Part shown: positions 42,506 through 51,861 of the stretch, piece by piece
Layout of the letters: every line of letters begins with the position of its first letter
How positions within the stretch are numbered: position 1 is the first letter of the stretch
DNA from: Natrarchaeobius chitinivorans
GTDB lineage: Archaea; Halobacteriota; Halobacteria; Halobacteriales; Natrialbaceae
Assembly: GCF_003841505.1 (NCBI RefSeq)
Contig: NZ_REGA01000004.1
Location: 186,001-250,000 of the forward strand
Reading direction: 5' to 3'
Length of the DNA: 64,000 bases
Made by a program: the position numbers and the translations under genes
The notes under the pieces: model-generated
What the model was told of the DNA's origin: nothing
Databases searched by the model: none
What the model saw: only the letters and a program-made list of their open reading frames with translations

Positions 42506-43579
42506 TCAGTACCCGCGTTCGATCAGATAGTCGCCAATCTCGAACAACAGGTCTCGCGCTTCGTTGTCGGGAACCACCTCGAGTCGGTCCTTGCCCTGTT
42601 CGACCAGATCCCGTGCCATTCCGTTGGCGTAGTCGATCGAACCGGTCTCCTCGAGGGCGGCGACCGCGTCGTCGATTTCGGCTTCGGTGACGGAGTCGAC
42701 GTCGGTCGTATCGACTAACGATCCGACGTCGACGCCCTGATTGCGCGCGTGGACGGTGATCAGTGTCTGTTTGTTCTCGACGAGATCGCTGCCGCGTTGC
42801 TTGCCGAGTTTCTCGCTCGGGACCGTCAGATCGAGGACGTCGTCCTGGATCTGGAACGCACGGCCGATGTCGAGGCCGTAGCCGTAGAGGGCGTCAGCGG
42901 TTTCGTCGTCTGCCCCCATCAAAACGGCCGGCAGACACGCGGAGGCCGCATAGAGGACGGCGGTCTTCTGTTCGACCATCTCGAGGTACTCCTCGGGGGA
43001 GACGTTCTCGCGTTCCTCGAAGGTGACGTCGAGGGACTGGCCTTCACAGATCTTTGTACAGGTCGTCGCGAGAATCTCGAGTGCGCCGACGGTTCGACTC
43101 GGTTTCGCGCCCGTCTGGAGCATGATCTCGAACGCCTTCGAGTAGAGGGTATCGCCCGCGAGGATCGCCGTCTCGAGGTCGTACTCCCTGTGGACGGCGG
43201 GAACGCCGCGTCGCAGATCGTCGTCGTCCATGATGTCGTCGTGGATCAGCGTAAACGACTGGATGACTTCGACGCTGACTGCCGCGTTCATCACGTCGAT
43301 CGGGTCGCCCCCGTGTATCCGCCCGTTCGCTCCGTCGAGCGTCGGAAACGATCGGTAGTCGGTGGCGAGTGGATCGACGTCCGCGAGCGCTTCCGCAGTG
43401 GTCAACAGGACGGTCGGTCGAAGCCGCTTTCCACCCGCGTCGAGCAGATAGCGTGATGCTTCGTAGAGGCGTTCGGGCCGCTGGATCGGCAACTCTTCGG
43501 GAATCGCCTCGTTGACTCGCTCGCGACGCTTCCGGACCGCCTCGAGTACTGCCTCTTCCCGTGCCTTGGGACTGGTCAT
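42506..43579 (-). CDS. idsA: Polyprenyl diphosphate synthase (GGPP-type)
   Basis: A 357-residue all-helical trans-prenyltransferase. It builds C20 and/or C25 diphosphates for archaeal lipids and quinones. The first Asp-rich motif is DDIMDDDDLRRG (114-125) with GGKRLRP (49-55) before it; the second is FQIQDDVLDL near 250. An insert YRSFPTLDGANGRIHGGDP separates the first two helices, as in other haloarchaeal IdsA. ATG at 43579 (MTSPKAREEA). The stop of rnj lies one base upstream, so they are in one operon. Confidence 0.94.
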   Translation of the reverse strand: MTSPKAREEAVLEAVRKRRERVNEAIPEELPIQRPERLYEASRYLLDAGGKRLRPTVLLTTAEALADVDPLATDYRSFPTLDGANGRIHGGDPIDVMNAAVSVEVIQSFTLIHDDIMDDDDLRRGVPAVHREYDLETAILAGDTLYSKAFEIMLQTGAKPSRTVGALEILATTCTKICEGQSLDVTFEERENVSPEEYLEMVEQKTAVLYAASACLPAVLMGADDETADALYGYGLDIGRAFQIQDDVLDLTVPSEKLGKQRGSDLVENKQTLITVHARNQGVDVGSLVDTTDVDSVTEAEIDDAVAALEETGSIDYANGMARDLVEQGKDRLEVVPDNEARDLLFEIGDYLIERGY

Positions 43580-43580
43580 A

Positions 43581-44933
43581 TCAGTCGACGATCTGGATGA
43601 GGTTCCCGTTTCGCGAGACGTGGACGTCCCGGCCCATCTGGTATCCCTCACTCTCACAGAGGTTGACGTATCCTGACAGCCCTTTCAGATCCTGGTGGGC
43701 CGGAATGATGTGCTGGGGCTGAAGCGCGTCGAGCATCGCGTAGTGGCCCTCTTGGTTCATGTGCCCGGAGACGTGGATGTCGTCGTAGATTCGTGCACCC
43801 TGCATTCCGAGGAGCTTCTCGGCCTGGTAGCGTTGGCCCTCGTTGGTCGGCTCCGGAATGACGCGGGCCGAGAAGACGACCTTGTCGCCGTCGTCCAGTT
43901 CGTACGGCGTTTCGCCGCGAGCCATCCGGGTGAGCATCGCACGCGGCTCTCCCTGGTGGCCGGTGACGACGGGCAGGAAGTTCTCCTTGCCCTCGTTCAT
44001 GATCCGTTTGAACGTTCGGTCGACGGATTTTCGGTGGCCGAACATGCCGAGGTCGCTCGGGAAGTCGACGAAGTCGAGACGTTCCGCGGTTCCGGAGTAC
44101 TTCTCCATCGAGCGGCCGAGCAAGACGGGCTGGCGGCCGATGTCCTTCGCGAATTCGACGAGCGAGGTCACACGGGCGATGTGACTCGAGAACGTGGTTG
44201 CGACGATGCCGCCGTCGTAGTCCTCCATGCTGTAGAGGACGTCCCGGAGGTGTTCGCGGGCGACGTTCTCACTCGGCGTTCGGCCTTTCTTGTTCGCGTT
44301 GGTACAGTCTTCGATGTAACAGAGGACGCCTTCGCCCTCGCGGCCGATCTCGCGGAACCGATCCATGTCGATCGGATCGCCGATAACCGGCGTGTGATCC
44401 ATCCGCTTGTCCAGACCGTAGACGACCGCGCCCTCGGGCGTGTGGAGAACCGGATTGATCGCGTCGATGATCGAGTGGGTGACGTTGACGAACTCGAGTT
44501 CGACCTTGCCGCTGTCGCCGATGGACATCGTCTCGCCGGGATCCATCTTGATCAGGTCGTTCTCGACGCCGAATTTCTGTTCGCCCTCGATCTGCTGTTT
44601 GACGAGCTCGATCGTAAACGGCGTCGCGACGACCGGCGCGTTGTACCGGTGGGCCAGTTTCGAGATAGCGCCGATGTGGTCCAGGTGCCCGTGTGTCGGG
44701 ACGATCGCCTGAACGTCGCCCTCGAGGTCGGACATGATCCGGTCGTCCGGAATCGCGCCCATGTCGATCAGGTCGAGGCTGTGCATTCGTTCGGTTTCGA
44801 CGTTGTCGTGGATCAGAACCTGCGAGAGGTTCAGTCCCATGTCGAAGATGACGACGTCGTCACCGGCGCGAACGGCAGTCATCTGCCGCCCGACTTCTTC
44901 GTATCCGCCTATCGTTGCAATTTCGATTTCCAT
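43581..44933 (-). CDS. rnj: Ribonuclease J (5'-3' exonuclease type)
   Basis: A 450-residue metallo-beta-lactamase/beta-CASP RNase. The zinc-binding motif [10 protein letters not shown] (H81, H83, D85, H86) and later beta-CASP motifs ([42 protein letters not shown]) are present. It degrades or trims RNA from the 5' end. Start ATG at 44933 ([15 protein letters not shown]) is the universal start; the 46 residues of open frame before it are noise. Directly upstream of idsA in the conserved isoprenoid cluster. Confidence 0.95.
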   Translation of the reverse strand: MEIEIATIGGYEEVGRQMTAVRAGDDVVIFDMGLNLSQVLIHDNVETERMHSLDLIDMGAIPDDRIMSDLEGDVQAIVPTHGHLDHIGAISKLAHRYNAPVVATPFTIELVKQQIEGEQKFGVENDLIKMDPGETMSIGDSGKVELEFVNVTHSIIDAINPVLHTPEGAVVYGLDKRMDHTPVIGDPIDMDRFREIGREGEGVLCYIEDCTNANKKGRTPSENVAREHLRDVLYSMEDYDGGIVATTFSSHIARVTSLVEFAKDIGRQPVLLGRSMEKYSGTAERLDFVDFPSDLGMFGHRKSVDRTFKRIMNEGKENFLPVVTGHQGEPRAMLTRMARGETPYELDDGDKVVFSARVIPEPTNEGQRYQAEKLLGMQGARIYDDIHVSGHMNQEGHYAMLDALQPQHIIPAHQDLKGLSGYVNLCESEGYQMGRDVHVSRNGNLIQIVD

Positions 44934-45353
44934 GGTTCTGTAGCACTGAAAGCCGCGTGATGGACTCTCATCGAAACGGTCCGCGGACTCCCGGTTGTGC
45001 GGCCCCGGCGTCTTACAGCACGTCGGCCATCCCGCTATGCGATCGCGGGGGAGATCTCCCCCATCAGCCACACGACACCGCCGTGAGACACGAACGCACT
45101 TGCCCGCGGGTTTCGCTACTAGTTCCCTACACGCCCGGGTGTTAAAAACACAGTGGGTTGGCCGCCTACAACGAGTTTATCAGCTACCCGGCCGCTCGAC
45201 CCGACAGCCGGTGTCCGGCGACCGCCATCAAAACGAAACAAATGCACACCAAAACAACGCCATATGTGTCGGAATTTAATTCTCGATGAATATAGATGAC
45301 AATCGGTTCCGAAATGCGAAGTTTTCTAAACTCTCGTTCGAAAGCACCTTCCA
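44934..45353. other. Divergent intergenic region between rnj and the APC transporter
   Basis: 420 bases without a gene. A perfect 16-base palindrome GGGGGAGATCTCCCCC sits at 45047-45062. The right-hand part (45230-45330) is unusually AT-rich and should carry the transporter promoter; tgaatatagatg near 45290 is a candidate TATA region. Confidence 0.5.
45047..45062. promoter_or_regulatory. Perfect 16-bp palindrome
   Basis: gggggagatctccccc is fully self-complementary and lies about 115 bases upstream of the rnj start. No T-run follows. It may be a protein-binding site or simply a hairpin in the 5' region of rnj. Confidence 0.35.
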
Positions 45354-47672
45354 ATGACGAAAGACCTCGAGCGAGACCTGGGATTGCTCGCCGTTATCGC
45401 GATCAGTATGGGAGCGATGATCGGGAGCGGTATCTTCATCCTCCCGGGGATCGCGATGGCCGAAGCCGGGCCGGCGGTAATTCTCGCGTTCGTCATCGCC
45501 GCGATCCTCGTGGTTCCGGCGGCGCTTTCGATCGCCGAACTCGGGACGGCGATGCCCGAGGCCGGCGGGGATTACGTCTTCATCGAACGCGGACTGGGGC
45601 CGTCGTTCGGGACGATCGCGGGGCTCGGGACCTGGCTCATGTTGATGCTCAAGGGGTCTCTCGCGCTGTACGGCGGTATGTTTTACATCAACTTCATCTA
45701 TCAGCTTCCGACGTGGGATCTCGCGGTCCCCATCCTCGAGGCGACGGTGGCGATTCCCGGCGTCCGGGCACTCGGGATCACGTTCGCGATCGTCCTCATC
45801 GCGGTCAACCTCATCGGCGTGAAACAGACGGGAGGTCTCCAGCTCATCATGGTCATCGTCATGCTGATCATCCTCTCGGGATTCGTCGCCGCCTCCATCA
45901 TCCAGGTGGAGGGCGCTAACTTCGAGGGCTTTTTCGACGAGGGGATCGACGGCATTCTCACCGCGACGGCGCTCGTCCTCGTCTCCTACGCCGGCGTGAC
46001 GAAAGTCGCTGCCGTCGCCGAAGAGATCGAGAACCCGGGTCGAAATCTCCCGCTCGGATTGCTCGGTTCGCTGATCGCGACCAGCTTCCTCTACGCGCTG
46101 CTCGTGTTCGTGCTGGTCGGCGTGATGGAAGGCGGCGAACTGGCCGATACCGAAGAACCAATGGCCGAAGCGACCAGTCTGCTTTTCGGCCACGTGACGA
46201 TGGCCGTTCCCGGACTCGGCAGCGGCGTTCCAGTCGGCTTTCTGGCCGTCGTGACGATAATCTTCGCCGCGTTGCTTGCGCTCGTCAGCACCGCTAACGC
46301 GGGGATCCTGACCGCTTCGCGGTACCCGCTTGCGCTGAGCCGGGACAAACTCTTCCTGGAGAAGTTCGAGTACATCCACCCGCGGTTCAACACGCCGTCG
46401 GTCGCGATCCTCACGACCGGTGCGGTCATCGTCTTCATCGTCGCCACCCAGGAAGTCGACGAGATCGCCAAGATGGCCGGCGCGTTCCAGATCCTCGTCT
46501 ACATCCTCGTCTGCGGTGCGCTGATCGCCTTTCGCGAACGAGACCTCGAGTGGTACGATCCCGACTTCGACACGCCGGGGTACCCCTGGGTGCAACTGTT
46601 CGGCATCGTCTCGGGCGTGTTCATCATCTCCCAGATGGAACTCCGCGAGATCGTCGGATCGATCGGTATCGTGATCATCGGCTTCGTCTGGTTCAAACTG
46701 TACGCACAGGATCGCATCGACCGCGAGGGCGTCGCGAAGGGGCTTGCCCGCCGGGAAGCCGGCCGTCAGTTCGTCAGCGACACCGAAGAGCAACTCGAGC
46801 GCGACGACACCTACGAGATCCTCGTCCCGCTCCGTCAGGACGTCACCCGCGAACAGGAAGACGCCCTCATACAGCTCGCCGCTCCGATCGTCCGGCAGCG
46901 AGGGGGACGCATCCGCGTCGTTCGATTCGACGAAGTCCCGGACCAGGTTCCGCTCGACCGAGCTGCGTCCGAACTCTCCGAGGCGGACGTCGAGTTCGAA
47001 GAGCGGACCGACGAACTCATCCGCTACCTCGAGGTCCCCGTCGAGGTCGGCGAGATCGTCAGCCACAACACCCGCCACGCGGTCGTCAACTTCGCCGAGA
47101 GAACCGGTGCCGACCTCGTCCTGGCGCGCCAGCAGGCGACCAGCCGACTCGGAACCCTGTTCGGCCGCGACACGGACTGGATCATGGAACACGCCCCGTG
47201 TGACGTCGTCTTCGTCCAGGGCGAGCGAGCCACCGACGTCGACGAGATCGCGGTCGTCACCGACAGAAGCCCGTTCAACGATCCGCTCAAGGTCGAACTC
47301 GCCGACGCGATGGCAAGCGTGCTCGGTGCTCGTCTTCGGTTCCTCTTTGCCGTCTCGGAGGACGCACCCGAGGAACTCGTCGAGACGATCGAGGAGTACC
47401 ACGACGAACTCGACGACCTCTGTACCGTTCCCGTCGACTCGACGATCGTTCGCTCCACCGACGAGGTCGGCGAACTCTCGAGAGAGCTCGAGTCCTCGGA
47501 CCTCGTCATGTTGAGCACCGTAACCCACCGACGGCTTCCGGACCTTGTCGTCGAACAGCGCTCCGATCGGATCGCCGCCGCGATCGAGCAGCCGGTGTTA
47601 CTCGTCCACTCCAAGAAGACGCGCCGGGGATCGTTCTTGCGGCCGATCCTCGATCGCGTGCTGTTCGATTGA
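45354..47672 (+). CDS. APC-family amino acid transporter fused to two UspA domains
   Basis: A 772-residue fusion. Residues 1-460 form a 12-helix APC superfamily permease: GAMIGSGIFILPG in helix 1, GVKQTGG, ALVSTANAGILTASRYPLALSRD, and a final AFRERDLEWYDPDFDTPGYP. Two Usp-like domains follow: YEILVPLRQDVTREQED (about 480-620), and EIAVVTDRSPFNDPLKVEL (about 625-750), which ends with PVLLVHSKKTRRG. The cytosolic Usp pair probably senses ATP or stress and gates amino acid uptake. Such fusions are common in haloarchaea. It interrupts the conserved ipk-rnj order. Confidence 0.93.
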   Translation: MTKDLERDLGLLAVIAISMGAMIGSGIFILPGIAMAEAGPAVILAFVIAAILVVPAALSIAELGTAMPEAGGDYVFIERGLGPSFGTIAGLGTWLMLMLKGSLALYGGMFYINFIYQLPTWDLAVPILEATVAIPGVRALGITFAIVLIAVNLIGVKQTGGLQLIMVIVMLIILSGFVAASIIQVEGANFEGFFDEGIDGILTATALVLVSYAGVTKVAAVAEEIENPGRNLPLGLLGSLIATSFLYALLVFVLVGVMEGGELADTEEPMAEATSLLFGHVTMAVPGLGSGVPVGFLAVVTIIFAALLALVSTANAGILTASRYPLALSRDKLFLEKFEYIHPRFNTPSVAILTTGAVIVFIVATQEVDEIAKMAGAFQILVYILVCGALIAFRERDLEWYDPDFDTPGYPWVQLFGIVSGVFIISQMELREIVGSIGIVIIGFVWFKLYAQDRIDREGVAKGLARREAGRQFVSDTEEQLERDDTYEILVPLRQDVTREQEDALIQLAAPIVRQRGGRIRVVRFDEVPDQVPLDRAASELSEADVEFEERTDELIRYLEVPVEVGEIVSHNTRHAVVNFAERTGADLVLARQQATSRLGTLFGRDTDWIMEHAPCDVVFVQGERATDVDEIAVVTDRSPFNDPLKVELADAMASVLGARLRFLFAVSEDAPEELVETIEEYHDELDDLCTVPVDSTIVRSTDEVGELSRELESSDLVMLSTVTHRRLPDLVVEQRSDRIAAAIEQPVLLVHSKKTRRGSFLRPILDRVLFD

Positions 47673-47756
47673 TTCGCGGATCGTTTCGACATCCCGAACC
47701 GGTCTCACGTGTTCCACGACCCGCTTCGACGTTCTCGAATCGGTTTCACTCGGTCG

Positions 47757-48509
47757 CTACCTGACGGTCGTTCCCGGCTCCTCGCCCGCGAGAAACGCCT
47801 CGAGATCCTCGAGGCCGAAGACGGACGCTCCGGCCTCGAGGTCGAGCAGCGCCCGGACCTTCGCGGCCATCCCGCCGGTCACGTCCGTCGCGTCGCTCTC
47901 GCCCAGAACGTCCGCGACCGAATCGAACGACGAGATGTCGTCGATCACGGCTCCTTCGTCGTCGAGGACGCCCGGAACGGTCGAACAGAGCCCGATCCGG
48001 TCTGCCTCGAGGTCTGCGGCGAGTTCCACGACGAGTTCGTCGCCGCTGACGACGGTCGCCCCCTCGCCCGCGTGAGCGACGAGGTCGCCGTGAACGACGG
48101 GGACGAACCCCTCCCCGAGCAGTGTCTCGACCTGTCCCGTCGGAAGCTGCAGGTCGCCCGCTTCGTCGCGATGGGCCGCGGAGAGCGGATGCACTGGAAC
48201 CGCCGGAACGTCGCGCTCGAGCAGCCGCGAGAGCACGAACGCGTTCAGCGTCTTCATCGCGCCGTGGACGTCCTGAACTGCGAGCGCATCGTGGGTTCCC
48301 GCAGTCGTGGTGACGCCGTGGTCGCTCGCGTTGTGGTGGCCGAAGCTCCCGCCACCGTGGACGACGACGAGGCCGTCCGCGAGCGCGTCGTCGGGCGACT
48401 CGAGTGCGGCGGCGACGGCGTCGGCCGCCCGGTCGAGGGCCTCGCCGTCGACCGTCTCGGCGCGGTCTTTGTGGGTGACGACGCTGCCGCCGAGTTTGAG
48501 GACGATCAT
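47757..48509 (-). CDS. ipk: Isopentenyl phosphate kinase
   Basis: A 250-residue amino-acid-kinase-fold enzyme that makes isopentenyl diphosphate from isopentenyl phosphate in the archaeal branch of the mevalonate pathway. The fold signature LKLGGSVVTHKDR opens the protein, and VVHGGGSFGHHNAS follows with the catalytic His58 or His59. TVVSGDELVVELA and TDVTGGMAAKVRALL are the nucleotide-site motifs. Its ATG overlaps the mvk stop by four bases. Preceding mvk and following rnj complete the isoprenoid cluster. Confidence 0.93.
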   Translation of the reverse strand: MIVLKLGGSVVTHKDRAETVDGEALDRAADAVAAALESPDDALADGLVVVHGGGSFGHHNASDHGVTTTAGTHDALAVQDVHGAMKTLNAFVLSRLLERDVPAVPVHPLSAAHRDEAGDLQLPTGQVETLLGEGFVPVVHGDLVAHAGEGATVVSGDELVVELAADLEADRIGLCSTVPGVLDDEGAVIDDISSFDSVADVLGESDATDVTGGMAAKVRALLDLEAGASVFGLEDLEAFLAGEEPGTTVR

Positions 48510-49492
48510 TCGAGTCGTTTCACCCCCGTCTCGGCCAATTCGGCGCGGAACGCCTCCTCACAGCCCGGCGTAAACGAGAGGGCAGTCTCCGTCTCGGGCG
48601 TCGGATCCAGCGCGACGATACAGCCGCCGCCGCCGGCTCCCGTCAGCTTCGCACCGATCGCGCCGGCGTCACGGGCCGCCCAGACCATCGAATCGAGCGA
48701 CCGCGACGAGACGCCGAGAGCCGAGAGCAGCCCGTGGTTGAAGTCCATCAGCCGACCGACTTCCGCGAGGTCGCCGTCGGCGAGTGCCTCCTCGCCGTTT
48801 CTGACGACGTCGCCGATCGCTTCGACCGTGTCGGCGGCGAACGCGTACTCCTCGCGCAGCGTTCGGACCCCCGCGACGAGTTCGCCCGTATCGCCTGCAC
48901 CGCCGTCGAACCCGACGACGATCGGCAGATCGGGTGCTTCGATCGATCGGCAGTCGTCGCCTTCGACGCGGACCGCTCCGCCAGTCGCCGAACAGAACGT
49001 GTCCGCGCGCGAGGCCTGTCCCTCCTGGACGTCGTACTCCGTTCGGTAGGCTCGCTCGGCGAGTTCGCCGGACTCGAGTGTGGTCCCCACCGCCCGGGTT
49101 CCGGCGTCGATGGCGGCGACCGCGACCGCAGCCGACGAGCCGAGGCCCGCCCCGAGGGGGATGTCGCTCTCTATCGTCACGTCGAATCCGACGTCGTCTT
49201 CGCCAGTCGCGTCTCGCACCTGTTCGATCGCGCTGTCGACGTACTGCGTCGCCGCTGTCACCAGCGATTCGGAAACGTCCACGTCGGGTCTGTCGTCGGC
49301 CGCCGCGCCGTACTCGACGGTAAATCCGTCGAGACTCAGATCCTCCGCGTGAACTCGTAGCTTGCCGTCTTCGCGCGGCTCGACGCCGACCCGTGCCCGT
49401 CGCTCGATCGCACACGGAACGGCGGGTTCGCCGTAGACGACCGCGTGCTCCCCGAAGAGGTAGACCTTCCCGGGGGCGCTCGAGAGTGTCAT
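48506..49492 (-). CDS. mvk: Mevalonate kinase
   Basis: A 328-residue GHMP kinase that phosphorylates mevalonate. It begins SAPGKVYLFGEHAVVYGEPA. The ATP loop is PLGAGLGSSAAVAVA (about 112-126), and KLTGAGGGGCIV (about 285-296) is the third GHMP motif. Length is standard. First gene of a two-gene unit with ipk. In most archaea it directly follows rps2; here about 3.6 kb of other genes lie between. Confidence 0.95.
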   Translation of the reverse strand: MTLSSAPGKVYLFGEHAVVYGEPAVPCAIERRARVGVEPREDGKLRVHAEDLSLDGFTVEYGAAADDRPDVDVSESLVTAATQYVDSAIEQVRDATGEDDVGFDVTIESDIPLGAGLGSSAAVAVAAIDAGTRAVGTTLESGELAERAYRTEYDVQEGQASRADTFCSATGGAVRVEGDDCRSIEAPDLPIVVGFDGGAGDTGELVAGVRTLREEYAFAADTVEAIGDVVRNGEEALADGDLAEVGRLMDFNHGLLSALGVSSRSLDSMVWAARDAGAIGAKLTGAGGGGCIVALDPTPETETALSFTPGCEEAFRAELAETGVKRLE

Positions 49493-49649
49493 AGCCGGCC
49501 GTTCGCACGACGACGATTAATAGCTGTCCTCTCGTGACATTCGATCGATTCGTTTCCGACCGATCGGAATACAAGAGCGTTTCGGTGGCTTGCTGGTCGG
49601 CGCAGCCGATACCCCGGTATATCTTCCCGGGGTTCGATGCTCGAGACGA

Positions 49650-50942
49650 ATGCGACGGAGAGCGAACGAACGATTCGAGAACTGCGACAGACGACGCGTG
49701 CTCCATACTATCGGAACCGGACTCGGGGCCGGAGCGAGTGTTTCGATGGCCGGCTGTCTCGCGTCGATGCCGACGCTCGGCCAGCAGATCAGGTACGCCG
49801 ACGTCGACGTTCCGGAAGCCGGCGATCCCGTGTATGGGGAGTGGATTCCCGCGCGATCCGCGATAGAACACGCCGACGGCGGGTGGCGAACCGTTCGGTA
49901 CGCGAGGCCGAACGACGCGGGCGAAAACGTCGTGGGGGCTATCGATCCGCTCCCGGAACAGACCGTGAGAGCGCGTCTCGACTACCTCGGGGTTGGCTAC
50001 GAGAACTACGATCACGTCGTGAGCGTCGGGCCGGTCACCGTTTGCCTGGGTTCGTTCGACTCGGGGACGGTCCGCGAAACCGTACTGGCGAGCGATTACG
50101 AGGAAATCGGATCCTACGAAGGGTACGATCTGTTCGAACGAACCGACCTCACGCGTGGCGTCGCGGTCCGCGACGGAGCGGTTCTGTTCCGACACCGTGC
50201 GGACGGGTCTGGCCCCCTCGAGTCACCGGACCTCGAGACGGTGATCGACGCCGAAGGCGGACGGGTTCCGCGCCGCGCGGACGAAGACGACGGCTTCGAT
50301 GCCGTCGCTCGAGCGACCGGATCACAACCCACCGTACAGCTGTTCGACGGCTGGGGGCCGATCGTGCGGGAACTCTCCGAGGGGTTCTCGGCCCGGAACT
50401 CGTCGATGGTCTACGCCTACGACGGGGAGTACGTCTACCACCGGACCGTCTGCCTCTTCGAAGCGGAGGCACCGCTCACGCCTCGAGAGGTCGAAGACGT
50501 ACTTGTCGAGCGAAATACTGCCGTCGAGGCCCACGGCGTCGAGGTCACGGTCGACGAGCCGTACCTGTGGGTCGACATCCGGGAGACACACGAAAAGTTC
50601 CGGTCCCGTGTCGGTACCGACGCCGCAAGACGGTATCCCCAGATCACGTGGGGGATCGACGTGGCGGACGACGTCGCGGGGTTCACCGTCCGTCACGACG
50701 GCGGCGATCCGGTCGACGCGGACCTCCTGACGCTGTATTTCGACTCACAGAGTCGAGTTCAGCCGGGAATCGAGCCCCAGTTCGCCGACGAGTTCGACGT
50801 CGTCGAACCTGGCGACTCGTTGACCGTCGCCGGTCTCGAAGGGAACCGAGGCGAATCCGTCGCGCTTCTGTACAGTCCACCGGAGACGAACGACGGAACC
50901 GTGATGGTGCGGTTCGTCCCCGACCGGGTCGCTGGACGGTGA
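49650..50942 (+). CDS. Tat-type lipoprotein, haloarchaeal hypothetical
   Basis: A 430-residue exported protein. The twin-arginine region DRRRVLHTIGTG is followed by a hydrophobic core and the lipobox SMAGC (C36), so it should be a lipid-anchored surface protein. The mature part has GYENYDHVVSVGPVTVCLG, IGSYEGYDLFERTD and FDGWGPIVRELSEG, with two probable alpha/beta repeats, but no family I recognise. ATG at 49650 (MRRRANERF) is preferred over an upstream start at 49590. It lies in the insertion between mvk and rps2. Confidence 0.7.
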   Translation: MRRRANERFENCDRRRVLHTIGTGLGAGASVSMAGCLASMPTLGQQIRYADVDVPEAGDPVYGEWIPARSAIEHADGGWRTVRYARPNDAGENVVGAIDPLPEQTVRARLDYLGVGYENYDHVVSVGPVTVCLGSFDSGTVRETVLASDYEEIGSYEGYDLFERTDLTRGVAVRDGAVLFRHRADGSGPLESPDLETVIDAEGGRVPRRADEDDGFDAVARATGSQPTVQLFDGWGPIVRELSEGFSARNSSMVYAYDGEYVYHRTVCLFEAEAPLTPREVEDVLVERNTAVEAHGVEVTVDEPYLWVDIRETHEKFRSRVGTDAARRYPQITWGIDVADDVAGFTVRHDGGDPVDADLLTLYFDSQSRVQPGIEPQFADEFDVVEPGDSLTVAGLEGNRGESVALLYSPPETNDGTVMVRFVPDRVAGR

Positions 50943-51058
50943 GTGAGCTGTGTCTCTCGAGTGTCGATCCGGCCGCCGCGTTCCCCACACTGGCCGCCCG
51001 ACGCAGAGTCGGACCGTCGGTCGAAGTGATTATAAGGCGAATCTCCGATCGAGTAGCC

Positions 51059-51403
51059 GTGAGTGAGGATCCGTCTCTCGAGACCGTCGTCGGCCTGCTC
51101 GACGACGAGTACGCCCGCACGATCCTCGAAGCCACGCGTACCGAACCCATGTCCGCAAACGAACTGACCGACCGCTGTGACGCCTCGCTCTCGACCGTCT
51201 GTCGTCGACTGGAGCAACTCGAAGCGGCGAACCTCGTCCGCGAACGAACCCGTCCTCGATCGGACGGCCACCACGACACGGTCTACGCCGCGACGCTCGA
51301 GGAGGTTCGGCTCCGCCTCGAGCCCGACGGATTCACGTTCGACCTTCGCCAGCGCGAGGAGGACGCGGCCGACCGACTCCGGCGGCTGTGGGGTGACCTC
51401 TGA
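51059..51403 (+). CDS. ArsR-like winged-helix transcription regulator
   Basis: A 114-residue DNA-binding protein starting at GTG (51059; SEDPSLETVVGLLDDEYA). The winged helix-turn-helix has ANELTDRCDASLSTVCRRLE (about 36-55), then LVRERTRPRSDGHHDTVYAA as the wing. The C-terminus (QREEDAADRLRRLWGDL) looks like a dimer helix. The next gene, a small membrane protein, starts directly after its stop with no spacer. Such HTH/membrane pairs are a recurrent haloarchaeal arrangement, and the regulator may be sequestered by its partner. Confidence 0.82.
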   Translation: MSEDPSLETVVGLLDDEYARTILEATRTEPMSANELTDRCDASLSTVCRRLEQLEAANLVRERTRPRSDGHHDTVYAATLEEVRLRLEPDGFTFDLRQREEDAADRLRRLWGDL

Positions 51404-51715
51404 ATGCTCGAGGCGATTCGCCCGATCGAACTGGTCGTCGGGCTGCTCGCGGCCGGCGCGACCCTGATCGGGCTGTACATCGGCTATCAGGCGTTTCGGG
51501 CCTGGGGCCGCCATCGCGATCCGTCGATGCGGTATCTCGCCGTCGGACTGATCCTCCTGACGGCCGTCACGTACTCGACGTCGTTCGTCGGGACGGTCCT
51601 CATCCACCTGCGCCTGCTCTCGCTTCCACAGCAGGACTGGTTCTGGCTCGTCGTCCACGCCGCCCAGTTCACCGGACTGGCGCTGATCGCATACGCGCTT
51701 CACCGCCGGCCCTGA
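51404..51715 (+). CDS. Small membrane partner of the winged-helix regulator
   Basis: A 103-residue protein with three hydrophobic helices: about residues 8-28 (ELVVGLLAAGATLIGLYIGY), 42-66 and 78-98. A short basic loop (FRAWGRHRDPS) follows the first. This is a haloarchaeal family found next to wHTH genes (from memory, DUF7521). Its ATG immediately follows the regulator stop. Its own TGA is the first triplet of element copy E. Confidence 0.75.
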   Translation: MLEAIRPIELVVGLLAAGATLIGLYIGYQAFRAWGRHRDPSMRYLAVGLILLTAVTYSTSFVGTVLIHLRLLSLPQQDWFWLVVHAAQFTGLALIAYALHRRP

Positions 51716-51798
51716 TACGGATTGCTGTCACTGTGTACCGGAGCGACCGGGCGACGTCCCGCGGTCGCTCCGGTAATGACTTACAGTAAACCGTATGA
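51713..51798. mobile_element. Stop-anchored palindromic element, copy E (86 bp)
   Basis: The left arm is TGATACGGATTGCTGTCAC. The right arm, read on the minus strand, is TCATACGGTTTACTGTAAG. The central stem is ACCGGAGCGACCGGG / CGCGGTCGCTCCGGT. The first TGA is the stop codon of the small membrane protein. This copy has the plus orientation; the other clear copies are minus. Confidence 0.88.
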
Positions 51799-51832
51799 TA
51801 CGGTGACTCGAGTCGTTCCGCGGTAGTCGGAC

Positions 51833-51837
51833 TTATA
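51833..51837 (+). promoter_or_regulatory. TATA box upstream of thiR
   Basis: ttata lies about 27 bases before the ATG at 51862, in the short gap right after element copy E. The spacing fits a leaderless start. Confidence 0.45.
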
Positions 51838-51861
51838 CCGGCGACGTTCGAATCCGGCAGT

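Noticed and set aside
49637-51058. The long N-terminal part of a 588-codon frame ending at 51403
   Set aside because: Only the last 114 residues (winged helix) are protein-like; the rest lies in the wrong frame over the lipoprotein gene.
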